A DNA stretch of 64,000 bases from Aquimarina sp. RZ0 (GTDB lineage Bacteria; Bacteroidota; Bacteroidia; Flavobacteriales; Flavobacteriaceae), in the NCBI RefSeq assembly GCF_008370685.1, contig NZ_VTZU01000025.1, forward strand, positions 22,412-86,411, read 5' to 3'. The position numbers and the translations under genes were made by a program. The first letter of the stretch is position 1, and the number at the start of each line of letters is the position of its first letter. Shown in pieces: positions 56,289 through 64,000 of the stretch. The notes under the pieces are model-generated. The model was not told the origin of the DNA. It made no database searches and was given only the letters and a program-made list of their open reading frames with translations.

Positions 56289-56970
56289 TATCTATATAAA
56301 TAGGATGGCTTTGATGATAGAAAACCTCTTCAATAGATAGATTTGATATGGTCAAAGAGAAACCAGATAATAGTAGTGTAAGTTATTAATAGTCTGCTAT
56401 TTAGTTTGTATTGATCTTGATAAAACCTCTTTGTTAATAGGAGGTGAAAGCAATTACTAACAGTGTTAATTGTTTAACGATTAATAAGTTGAGAAAATGA
56501 AAAATTGCCACAAATAGCAATGAGCATACATCGCTAGAGAAATACCGCGACAAAGTTATTAATAGTATAGTCATAACATAAGTATAAGCCGAAGCGGCGG
56601 CTTCTTCATTGGAGGTAGGTTTATATCTATACGAAAAGTTAATTGGAAAAGAAAAAAACTGAACGTATAATACGATTTGTGATTAAAAAATTCGTATAAA
56701 TTCATTGAATTATTTTTTCTTTATGCAAGGCAAAAAAATCAAGCATAGCTATAGCTACGGTTTATTTTTTAAACGAAGTAGAAAGGAAAAAGAAACGATG
56801 AATATGCGAAATTTTTAGTTATAAATCGTATAAGAATCGGAATGGATTATCACCCAAAAGAGCCTAAATAGATATAGTCTCTGATTATAAATTAGGTACT
56901 GTATAACGATATCAATTTGTTATAATCATTTTTTTTAAGGCGGAAATGATATAAATACGGGAAATATCCT
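56289..56970 (+). other. Convergent intergenic region with family 1 repeat
   Basis: About 680 bases between convergent genes. The only named feature is the 160-bp TIR element at 56671-56830. No clear terminator was found for either gene. Confidence 0.5.
56671..56830 (+). repeat. 160-bp TIR element, family 1, copy 2 (MITE-like)
   Basis: Identical by eye to the copy at 3717-3876. Flanked by TAA at 56668-56670 and TAA at 56831-56833. The identity over 53 kb implies recent movement. Confidence 0.92.
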
Positions 56971-58038
56971 TTATTTTATATTCCCTTTGCTCAGAGATAA
57001 TAAGTATGTGGCGGCAGCAAAAGGAGTTGTTTTATTCTGTAAGATATTTTTGATTTGTTCGTTTAGTGCCTCTTTTATTGCCGGGTGATTATAAAAAGAA
57101 TCTTTTAATTGCTCTTCAATAGTTTGAAGTAACCAAAATTTATTTTGCTGAACTCTATTTTGCTCAAAAAAACCATTTTTACTAGTAATGTCTAGGTATT
57201 TTAAAATCATATTCCAGGTGTTTTCTATTCCGATTCCTTCTAAGGCACTGGATGTAAGTACTTCTGGGAACCAATTACTTTCTGTCAAAGGGTATAGGTG
57301 TAATGCTTTTCTGAATTGGTTTTTAGCTTCTCTGGCTCGCATAAGGTTATCACCATCCGCTTTATTGATGACTATAGCATCTGCCATTTCTATAATTCCA
57401 CGTTTAATACCTTGCAATTCATCTCCTGCTCCCGCAAGTTTTAGTAAAAGAAAGAAATCAACCATTCCGTGTACGGCGGTTTCACTTTGCCCAACGCCAA
57501 CAGTTTCTATAATAATAATATCAAAACCAGCGGCTTCACATAAAATAATTGACTCTCTTGTTTTTTGAGCGACACCGCCTAGTGAACTACCAGAAGGCGA
57601 AGGTCTGATAAAGGCATTAGGAGATCTTACAAGAGATTCCATTCTGGTTTTGTCACCCAAGATACTTCCTCCAGAAATAGTGCTACTTGGGTCTACAGCG
57701 AGTACAGCTACTTTTTTGCCTTTTTGGATCAAAAGAGTACCTAGTGCTTCGATAAATGTGCTTTTACCAACTCCGGGAACTCCCGTAATACCTATCCTAA
57801 TAGAATTATTAGCATAAGGCAGGCATTGTTCTATCAATTGTTGAGCTTTGAGACGATGCCCTTTTTGAGTGCTTTCTACCAGAGTGATTCCTTTGCTCAG
57901 TCCGGTAGTGTTTTTTGCAATAATATTTTTAAATATTGGAGCTACATCTATATTTTTTTGTTGCAAGTTTTTAAACCGATCAATTACTTCCTTGTTTGTG
58001 CCAAAGGGTATTTTGGAAGGTTGTTCATTAGACTCCAT
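56971..58038 (-). CDS. meaB: MeaB/ArgK family GTPase, methylmalonyl-CoA mutase chaperone
   Basis: 355 residues, cytoplasmic, minus strand. A G3E-type GTPase: Walker A GITGVPGVGKST, then AVDPSSTISGGSILGDKTRM and ETVGVGQSE, and the guanine-binding NKAD. MeaB loads and protects the cobalamin cofactor of methylmalonyl-CoA mutase. The mutase genes are not next to it in this window. It is transcribed alone. Confidence 0.95.
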   Translation of the reverse strand: MESNEQPSKIPFGTNKEVIDRFKNLQQKNIDVAPIFKNIIAKNTTGLSKGITLVESTQKGHRLKAQQLIEQCLPYANNSIRIGITGVPGVGKSTFIEALGTLLIQKGKKVAVLAVDPSSTISGGSILGDKTRMESLVRSPNAFIRPSPSGSSLGGVAQKTRESIILCEAAGFDIIIIETVGVGQSETAVHGMVDFFLLLKLAGAGDELQGIKRGIIEMADAIVINKADGDNLMRAREAKNQFRKALHLYPLTESNWFPEVLTSSALEGIGIENTWNMILKYLDITSKNGFFEQNRVQQNKFWLLQTIEEQLKDSFYNHPAIKEALNEQIKNILQNKTTPFAAATYLLSLSKGNIK

Positions 58039-58331
58039 AATGTTTTGATCACAATTTTTATATTACAAATGTATACATTCATTTTATGAAACCTACAAGA
58101 TTAAAAAAATCTTTAAAAGTGATAAGAAAAGTGATAATAAAAAATTCTAAATAGTGAATTTATCTTGCATAGTGGTTTTCAACCAAAGAGTTTGACTTTT
58201 GTACTATAATGAAGTATTTTTTTCAGCATAGCCATACAGTTAAAAAAAGCAACAAAATTAGCGTGAAAAATGTAAGTTTTACAGGTCAAAGCATTACTCA
58301 AGATAAGTTCAGTGACTATTTTATCAGCGAA

Positions 58332-58889
58332 TCAAGTCTTTAAAGGAATAGCAATTGCGGTCTGATCCCAAGCTATATACATGATAGAGAAATTATTGGC
58401 TTCTTCAAAATAAATAGAGAATTGTTCTACCACATTTAATAGTGGCTGGACCGGGACTTCTAGCGTGAGTGCATCATACTCAGGATCTCTGGCAGGACTT
58501 CCATCAATCATACTAACGCCCCAATCATATTCATATCCATTAAAAATCACCTTCCATGAATCTTTATTTGGGACCGTCCATAGGGTATAAGTTCCAGCCT
58601 TTAGTATTGTGCCATCCACAAGAATATCTTTGTTAGTGTCAAAGGTAGTTGCTTCATTGGCTCCAGTTCTCCATACCTTTCCAAATGGGACTAAATGTCC
58701 AAAAATTTTTCTTTTCTTTTTATAAGGTCTATTGTAATATACTGTAAAAACAGCATCTTTACTAGTATGCGTTATTGTTTGTTCAGGACTATGCTTTTTA
58801 GTATTGGATCGTAGAATGGATCGACCAATAAGAGCAATGATCACTACTCCTAATATAATGAGTATAGATCGTTTTAAAAGCTTTGACAT
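58332..58889 (-). CDS. DUF2911 domain protein, membrane-anchored
   Basis: 185 residues, minus strand. One N-terminal hydrophobic segment (about 8-24, ILIILGVVIIALIG) acts as signal or anchor. The DUF2911 domain at about 40-185 shows YYNRPYKKKRKIFG, FGKVWRTGANEATTF and AGTYTLWTVPNKDSW. DUF2911 proteins are common in Bacteroidota and have a jelly-roll-like look; the function is unknown. Confidence 0.88.
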   Translation of the reverse strand: MSKLLKRSILIILGVVIIALIGRSILRSNTKKHSPEQTITHTSKDAVFTVYYNRPYKKKRKIFGHLVPFGKVWRTGANEATTFDTNKDILVDGTILKAGTYTLWTVPNKDSWKVIFNGYEYDWGVSMIDGSPARDPEYDALTLEVPVQPLLNVVEQFSIYFEEANNFSIMYIAWDQTAIAIPLKT

Positions 58890-58948
58890 ATGGCGATTTT
58901 TGTGATTAAAGATACAGTAATTTACCTATGAATATACATATAATTATG

Positions 58949-58956
58949 TACTTTTG
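58949..58956 (+). promoter_or_regulatory. Possible -7 box for CrtISO/RetSat-like gene
   Basis: TACTTTTG fits TAnnTTTG and lies 18 bases before the ATG at 58975. The upstream TTTG box is unclear. Confidence 0.35.
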
Positions 58957-58974
58957 GTTTTTTACTACATTTTT

Positions 58975-60573
58975 ATGGTCGAAAAATCCTACAAAAAATT
59001 CACTTCTGATATACTTTTTACTGATGATACTTATGTAATTATAGGTTCAGGTATTGGTGGTTTGAGTACGGCAGTTTTTCTAGCAAAAGCAGGAAAAAAA
59101 GTGGTTGTTTTAGAACAGCACTATACTCCCGGAGGTTTTACTCATACTTTCAAAAGGCGTAAAGGTTTAGTCTGGGATGTCGGAGTTCATTATGTGGGAA
59201 ATATGGACGAAAATTCGCAATTGAGAAAAATTTTTAACTATCTGTCAGGTAATAAACTAAAATGGGATCCTATGGGAGATCCATATGATATAGCCTATAT
59301 AAAGGGACGAAGATTCGAGTTTGTAGGAGGGAAAGAAAATTTCAGACAAAAATTCTATGAGTATTTTCCAGAAGATACATCGGCAATTGATGCCTACCTG
59401 GAATTGTTGAACAAATCGATTAAAAAAAATCTTTTATACTTTGTGCAAAAAGCCTTTCCAGAATTGTTGCACCTCACTTTGGGATCATTATTAAGAAGAA
59501 TACAAAAACCTCTTTCTCAGAAAACTACTTATGATACATTAAGAGAGATAACAGATAATCAAGAGTTGATTGCAGCATTATGCGCGCAATGTGGGAACTA
59601 TGGATTATCACCAAAAGAAAGCAGTTTTGCATCGCATTGTATTGTAATTAATCATTTTATGGAAGGAGGGCATTACCCAAGAGGAGGAGCTAACCGCATT
59701 CACGAAACGATTATAGAGAATCTGGAATCCCTTGGAGTAGCGGTTTTTATAAATGCAAAGGTGAATAAAATTATTACTTCGTCACATTCTGTGAGTGGTT
59801 TAGTTATTAATGGAAAAGAATATCATTGTAAAAAAGTAATCAGTAATGCCGGAGCTCATAATACATTTCAGTATTTATTGGATCAAAAATCACTTCATAA
59901 AAAATATAAAGAACTAAAAAATATTAAACCATCCACCTGTCATTTATGTTTGTATATAGGATTGAATAAAAATAATGCAGACTTGAAACTGCCAAAATAT
60001 AATATCTGGTGGTATGCGGATATAGATACAGATAAAGTTTTAAATGATAAGAATAATCTATCTGATGATCAATTATCATTTGCTTATATATCGTTTCCAT
60101 CAGCAAAAGATAGTCTTTGGTCAGAAGAACATCTGGGCACTTCTACGATACAGTTAATTGGAAGAGCGTGGTATAAAGATTTTACGGAATTCGAAGATCA
60201 ACCCTGGCTCAATAGAGGAGAAAAATATAACGAGATTAAAGAAAAATTCAAAGCTAAAGGATTGTCTTTATTAAAAGAGTTATATCCACAATTGGAAAGT
60301 CATATTATACACGCAGAAGTTTCTACACCTGTTTCTACACGTAAATTCAGTAATTATAAATACGGGGAAATATATGGTGTAACCCATAGCCCGAAGCGAT
60401 TTAGTACAAAAATGCTAAAACCAAGAACTAAGATCAAAGGACTGTATCTTACTGGTCAGGATATTACATTGGTGGGAGTAGGAGGAGCAATGGCAAGTGG
60501 AATATTGACCGCAACAACTATTATTAAGTGGAATATGAGTAAGCAATTTAAAGAAATAGCAGCAAAATATTAA
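58975..60573 (+). CDS. FAD oxidoreductase of carotenoid isomerase/retinol saturase family
   Basis: 532 residues from the ATG at 58975; the TTG at 58954 overlaps the promoter-like box. The N-terminal FAD site is VIIGSGIGGLSTAVFLAKAG followed by VVLEQHYTPGGFTHTF. The C-terminal FAD motif is LYLTGQDITLVGVGGAM. The family covers CrtISO, RetSat and phytoene-desaturase-like enzymes, which isomerise or saturate polyene chains. In a pigmented flavobacterium a carotenoid role is plausible, but no other carotenoid gene is adjacent, so the substrate stays open. Confidence 0.88.
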   Translation: MVEKSYKKFTSDILFTDDTYVIIGSGIGGLSTAVFLAKAGKKVVVLEQHYTPGGFTHTFKRRKGLVWDVGVHYVGNMDENSQLRKIFNYLSGNKLKWDPMGDPYDIAYIKGRRFEFVGGKENFRQKFYEYFPEDTSAIDAYLELLNKSIKKNLLYFVQKAFPELLHLTLGSLLRRIQKPLSQKTTYDTLREITDNQELIAALCAQCGNYGLSPKESSFASHCIVINHFMEGGHYPRGGANRIHETIIENLESLGVAVFINAKVNKIITSSHSVSGLVINGKEYHCKKVISNAGAHNTFQYLLDQKSLHKKYKELKNIKPSTCHLCLYIGLNKNNADLKLPKYNIWWYADIDTDKVLNDKNNLSDDQLSFAYISFPSAKDSLWSEEHLGTSTIQLIGRAWYKDFTEFEDQPWLNRGEKYNEIKEKFKAKGLSLLKELYPQLESHIIHAEVSTPVSTRKFSNYKYGEIYGVTHSPKRFSTKMLKPRTKIKGLYLTGQDITLVGVGGAMASGILTATTIIKWNMSKQFKEIAAKY

Positions 60574-60685
60574 TACTGATCCCTTCATTTTAAAATTTAT
60601 TTATGCAGGCTTGTGATTGGTTCAAGAGTCAAAATACTTTTTTCAGGAGTATAGTGTATAGCCTTGCCTTAAAGGTTATAAATTT

Positions 60686-60904
60686 TTAGGACACTTGGTT
60701 ATGAACTCGGGTAAAGTTCATAACAGCAATAGCATAGGCATTTCTCTTTGATACCAGAGCATTTATAACAGATTCTGACATATAATTTGTTTCCAGGAAA
60801 TGGTCAATTTGATGGATAAGCTCTTTTGTAAAGTTTACATTTCCTTTGATTAAGTTCGCTACGTTTTCAATTTCTCTGGTACTTTGTGTGGTCGATCTGA
60901 GCAT
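60686..60904 (-). CDS. Small protein of unknown function
   Basis: 72 residues on the minus strand from an ATG at 60904. It is mostly helical with no signal peptide, and composition is like a real protein (IKGNVNFTKELIHQIDHF). I do not recognise it. No strong ribosome binding site is visible, so it could be spurious. Confidence 0.42.
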   Translation of the reverse strand: MLRSTTQSTREIENVANLIKGNVNFTKELIHQIDHFLETNYMSESVINALVSKRNAYAIAVMNFTRVHNQVS

Positions 60905-61351
60905 TTTGATGAATGATTATATTAATTTATAAGTCTATAACCTGTTGTGCATTTAGAAATGATTATATTAAAAAAACATCAATTCAAGTGTTTTGCCTAA
61001 ATGAAATGAAGATAAAATGTATCGGGAACAGCTTTTTTTGGATTTAAATTCTATTCTCGATATACTTCTCCCAAAGTCGAAGCACTGCCATTGACGTATT
61101 CTTTAACTGACGAATCTTATCCAAAAAATGCCTAAATGCACAACGGGTAAGTATGTAGTATGTTTTTATATAAAAACCTTACTTTTTTCTTTCATTTTGA
61201 GTAATCAATTGATAATGAAAAGGAGAGGGGCTTTTAAAATGATTTTTATTTTTAATTTTGCAACAAATACTTATAAGACCTCGTCTTTTAGAAGAGAATA
61301 GTAATTAAGACAGTTTTAAAAGAAGTATCACTAACTAAAATAAAAACGAGT
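60905..61351 (+). other. Intergenic region with family 4 repeat before sigma gene
   Basis: About 450 bases, mostly the repeat at 60941-61148. The remaining 200 bases before the sigma gene are AT-rich and should hold its promoter. Confidence 0.5.
60941..61148. repeat. 208-bp TIR element, family 4 (MITE-like)
   Basis: Ends CCTGTTGTGCATTTAG and CTAAATGCACAACGGG, which pair except for one base. Flanked by TAA at 60938-60940 and TAA at 61149-61151. There is no coding capacity. The TAA duplication matches families 1 and 2 although the ends are unrelated. Confidence 0.8.
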
Positions 61352-61897
61352 TTGTTACAAAGTGAGTTAATAGAACAATGTAGGTCTAATGATCGTAAGG
61401 CTCAGATGAAGCTTTATAATAAATACTGTGATGGTATGTATTATGTAGCGCTACGATTTCTTAAGGACCCTTTTGAAGCGGAAGAAGCTATGCAAGAATC
61501 TTTTATTAAGGCTTTTATGAAACTTCACCAATTTACAGGTGATGTGACTTTTGGAGCATGGCTTAAACGTATAGTAATCAATAAGAGTATTGATATGCTC
61601 AAAGCAAAAAAAATGAATATGATTGCTATCAATGAGCAAGTAATGAGTACAGTAGAGGAGCAAGATGATTGGTCGGTATCAGATGCTGTTACAGTGGATG
61701 AGATAAAATCAGCCATCGAAAGATTACCAGAAAAATATAAATATGCAGTAATGCTGTTTTTGATAGAAGGATATGATCATAAAGAAATTAGCGAAATATT
61801 GGATATCACTCCGGTAGCATCACGAACATTAGTACATAGAGGAAAAAAACAGCTTCAGGATCAACTAAAACATTTAAGAAATGGGACAGGATATTAG
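61352..61897 (+). CDS. ECF-type RNA polymerase sigma factor
   Basis: 181 residues from a TTG start; no in-frame ATG precedes it before a stop. Sigma region 2 lies about 15-80 (YNKYCDGMYYVALRFL, EEAMQESFIKAF) and region 4 about 120-175 (LPEKYKYAVMLFLIEGYDHKEIS and ITPVASRTLVHRGK, each shorter when read in parts). ECF sigma factors switch on genes for envelope or stress responses. The gene overlaps the next one by 17 bases, which is probably its regulator. The target regulon is unknown. Confidence 0.92.
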   Translation: MLQSELIEQCRSNDRKAQMKLYNKYCDGMYYVALRFLKDPFEAEEAMQESFIKAFMKLHQFTGDVTFGAWLKRIVINKSIDMLKAKKMNMIAINEQVMSTVEEQDDWSVSDAVTVDEIKSAIERLPEKYKYAVMLFLIEGYDHKEISEILDITPVASRTLVHRGKKQLQDQLKHLRNGTGY

Positions 61898-62492
61898 AGA
61901 GTTATTAAAGCAAGACAATCGGATTCCTTCAGAATATATAAATGAAGGACATCAGCAGCGTTTTATGGCTAGATTAGAAGAAGAACTTCCTAAAAAAGCG
62001 AGGAAGTTTGACTATCGGTGGTTTAAAATCGCAGCAAGTATAGTCGTGATTTTTTCTGTTTCTTTTTTTGCATATAATCAATTAGGGGATTCAGAAATAG
62101 AAGGGTCAAAAGTTGTGACTACAGAATCTCCATTAGTAAAAGATGCTACCGTAATATTATCAAAGCAGACGTCATCTTTGGCAAAAATATCCCCTGAGTA
62201 TGAAAAAGCAGAAGATTACTTACTGACCAGTATAAAATTTGAATTATCACAGATCACTGTAGATGATACTAACAGAGAATTAGTGGAGAGTTTTATGAAA
62301 AGATTAGAGAACCTCAATAAAGAATATCAGGACCTGAATAAAGAATTAATCGAGGTTGGTCCTAATCTGCAGAGTGCAGAAGCAATGATTGAAAACTTAA
62401 CACTAAGGCTTTCTCTTTTAAATAGATTAAAAGACAAACTAAAAGAATTAGAAAAAATTGAAAATGAAAATTACACTGATATACAAGCTTAA
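61881..62492 (+). CDS. Membrane protein, probable anti-sigma regulator
   Basis: 203 residues with one membrane segment at about 52-68 (AASIVVIFSVSFFAY). The first 45 residues are cytoplasmic and charged, and the outer part about 105-200 is a long coiled coil rich in Leu, Glu and Lys. It overlaps the sigma gene by 17 bases and the following gene by 29 bases. Anti-sigma function is inferred from order and topology; there is no zinc-binding HXXXCXXC motif, so it is not a classical ZAS protein. Confidence 0.75.
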   Translation: MGQDIRELLKQDNRIPSEYINEGHQQRFMARLEEELPKKARKFDYRWFKIAASIVVIFSVSFFAYNQLGDSEIEGSKVVTTESPLVKDATVILSKQTSSLAKISPEYEKAEDYLLTSIKFELSQITVDDTNRELVESFMKRLENLNKEYQDLNKELIEVGPNLQSAEAMIENLTLRLSLLNRLKDKLKELEKIENENYTDIQA

Positions 62493-63855
62493 TTTTATTA
62501 CTCTAAGTATAGCATGTTTTGCCGGACTGCTTGCCCAGAATAAACAAAGCAAACTCAATGAAAAATTTAATGTAAATAGTAATGTTATTCTTAATTTAAA
62601 TACTAGTCATACTGCTGTGATTTTCGAAACTTGGAACAAAAACACTGTGGATATTGAAGCGTATATAGAAGGTGATAATGTAACAGAATTAAATAAGGAA
62701 CGTTTACTACATAATTGGCAGATAGAAGCCCTTGGGAATAGTAAAGAAATTACAATAAATTCACTTACTGGTAATTTTTGGAGAGGGAATGTGTCGGATG
62801 CTGTTAGTGTAAATAATAAAAATAGCAGAGTATCGGATTTAGCACCAATCATTGCAGATATGTTAAGCCCTATTCTGAAAAATATAGAAAATAATCCTAT
62901 GCCAAGTGCACTTTCTCAAAACCTTGCAAGTATGAATTTTGATACGAAGAAGTTTAGAGAAAATGAAGAGAAATATATTCAGCAATGGGGAGATCAAATA
63001 AAAGAAAAATTTGGCGATAATTATGAAAGTGTCCTTGCAGGCTGGACCAGTGAATTGAGTAAGAATACACAACAAGTACAATCTAAAGTTCCTATTACTT
63101 CACAAAATTGGGCAGGAGAGCAGTTTATTCAACAAATGCAAACCTGGGCTTCTCAATTTTCTGGTGAATATTCAGGAAATGTAGAGATTACTCAGAGAAA
63201 TGGATCAAATGTTATGGTTTACAGATATAGTACTCGTAGCTCTAAGTATATTAAAATAAATAGAATAGTGAAGATACGTATGCCAAAAGAAGCGACTCTT
63301 AAGTTGAATATACGTCACGGAGATATAAAACTGGCAGAAAAAACTAAGAATATTATTGCTTCGTTATCGCATACCAATTTAGAGGCTAATTTGATAGAGG
63401 GAGAACGTACATTTATTAGATCTTCATATTCACCAGTATCCATCAGGCAATGGAATGAAGGTAGACTCGTTATTAATTATGTGAAGAATTGTAGAATTCA
63501 GTCTGCTAAAAACCTTAGAGTAAATGCAGACTCTAGTAATATTTTTATTCAGGAATTAGAAGAGAATGGAGCAATATCCGGAAGTTTTGGGGCTATTACA
63601 ATAGCAAATCTGTCAGACACATTTTCTACATTGGATTTAGCTGTTGAGAATAGCGATTTTAAACTAAAACTTCCTGAGGTAGCTTTTAATTTTACGTATA
63701 GTGGAGTACAAAGCCGAATAGCAGTGCCAAAAACTTTGGAAGCAAAAGCCAGAAAGAATTTTGGGAATGTATTTATAAATGGATTCCAGAGAACGCGTAA
63801 TACAGATAAAGTAATTACAATCAATGCTAAATACAGTGATATAGTATTGCAATAA
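62464..63855 (+). CDS. Secreted DUF4097-like beta-repeat protein
   Basis: 463 residues from the ATG at 62464; a TTG six bases upstream is the alternative. Signal peptide about 1-25 (ends GLLAQ). N-terminal and C-terminal parts are beta-repeat sequence of the putative adhesin (DUF4097) type: LNLNTSHTAVIFETWNKN, KLNIRHGDIKLA and later ITINAKYSDIVLQ. A helical insert lies about 120-220. Such genes often sit in ECF sigma/anti-sigma operons in Bacteroidota; the protein may be the periplasmic sensor or the output. It is the last gene of the operon. Confidence 0.8.
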   Translation: MKITLIYKLNFITLSIACFAGLLAQNKQSKLNEKFNVNSNVILNLNTSHTAVIFETWNKNTVDIEAYIEGDNVTELNKERLLHNWQIEALGNSKEITINSLTGNFWRGNVSDAVSVNNKNSRVSDLAPIIADMLSPILKNIENNPMPSALSQNLASMNFDTKKFRENEEKYIQQWGDQIKEKFGDNYESVLAGWTSELSKNTQQVQSKVPITSQNWAGEQFIQQMQTWASQFSGEYSGNVEITQRNGSNVMVYRYSTRSSKYIKINRIVKIRMPKEATLKLNIRHGDIKLAEKTKNIIASLSHTNLEANLIEGERTFIRSSYSPVSIRQWNEGRLVINYVKNCRIQSAKNLRVNADSSNIFIQELEENGAISGSFGAITIANLSDTFSTLDLAVENSDFKLKLPEVAFNFTYSGVQSRIAVPKTLEAKARKNFGNVFINGFQRTRNTDKVITINAKYSDIVLQ

Positions 63856-63888
63856 TAGATTTTTTAAAATAGAAGGAAGTGTAATTAT

Positions 63889-63905
63889 AACCCTGTCTCA
63901 GGGTT
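63889..63905. terminator. Small hairpin after sigma operon
   Basis: AACCCTG / CAGGGTT around a 3-base loop, 34 bases after the stop of the last gene, directly touching the large palindrome that follows. It has no T-run, so terminator activity is uncertain. Confidence 0.45.
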
Positions 63906-63955
63906 AAGCCCCAGGAGGGCTCTGGGAGCTAGCTCCCAGAGCCCTCCTGGGGCTT
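63906..63955. repeat. 50-bp perfect GC-rich palindrome
   Basis: Twenty-five-base arms (left arm starts AAGCCCCAGGAGGGCTCT) meet with no loop at AGCT/AGCT. It is about 64 percent G+C in a region near 30 percent. There is no T-run after it. It may act as a terminator, a cruciform or a repeat element. Confidence 0.85.
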
Positions 63956-64000
63956 GGTCGCTAAATCAAGTGCTATCCGATCCCCAAATTTAATATATAA

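Noticed and set aside
1..64000. tRNA, rRNA, CRISPR arrays or prophage genes
   Set aside because: No cloverleaf, regularly spaced repeat array or phage structural gene was recognised by eye; a tRNAscan or CRISPR search would settle it.

Overview
The window is AT-rich DNA from a marine, cellulose-degrading member of the Flavobacteriaceae (Bacteroidota). An Aquimarina-like organism is my best guess from gene content; this is inference, not a database match. Supporting signs are C-terminal type IX secretion (T9SS type A) sorting domains on at least eight proteins, TAnnTTTG-type promoter boxes, repeated CBM3/PKD architectures, and a deoxyhypusine-synthase-like polyamine operon. No tRNA, rRNA, CRISPR array or complete transposase gene was seen.

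Layout. 1-3.4 kb: two tandem outer-membrane-like paralogues (the first cut by the window edge), a PPK2 polyphosphate kinase and a secreted M28 peptidase. 3.4-5.7 kb: a long non-coding stretch. 5.7-34.4 kb: the cellulase island, all on the plus strand. In order it holds a 2337-aa GH9-CBM3-PKD-GH48 bifunctional cellulase (built like Caldicellulosiruptor CelA but with a T9SS tail), a GH5_1-like endoglucanase, a 2319-aa protein joining two beta-propellers, a two-CXXCH cytochrome region and a CBM3, a GH5 mannanase-like enzyme with two CBM3s, a DUF5060 putative glycoside hydrolase, and a GH9-CBM3c endoglucanase. 34.7-39.4 kb: MATE pump, OmpA-like protein, small protein, PAP2 phosphatase and, on the minus strand, a T9SS-secreted bacterial expansin. 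39.6-48.2 kb: a VIT/VWA protein, a lipoprotein gene split by a mobile repeat, a TIR-domain protein and a T9SS propeller protein, among many small inverted-repeat elements. 48.6-64 kb: an indoleamine-dioxygenase-like/cytochrome b5 fusion, a BCCT transporter, a speA-speB-DHS-like polyamine operon, meaB, a DUF2911 protein, a CrtISO/RetSat-like oxidoreductase and an ECF-sigma operon.

How the genes work together. The island looks like a free, non-cellulosomal, surface or extracellular cellulose attack kit: processive GH9, exo-acting GH48, endo-acting GH5_1, a mannan-active enzyme, an expansin to loosen fibres, and a cellulose-targeted cytochrome/propeller protein that may move electrons at the substrate surface. 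No SusC/SusD pair, cohesin, dockerin or LPMO is visible. Two uncharacterised modules, called X (about 130 aa) and Y (about 110 aa) here, recur across the large proteins and are candidate binding or spacer domains.

Repeats. At least three unrelated families of 155-208-bp non-autonomous elements carry TTA/TAA 3-bp target duplications, and another element has a 9-bp duplication. One 160-bp copy splits a lipoprotein gene, and removing it with one target copy restores a single open frame.
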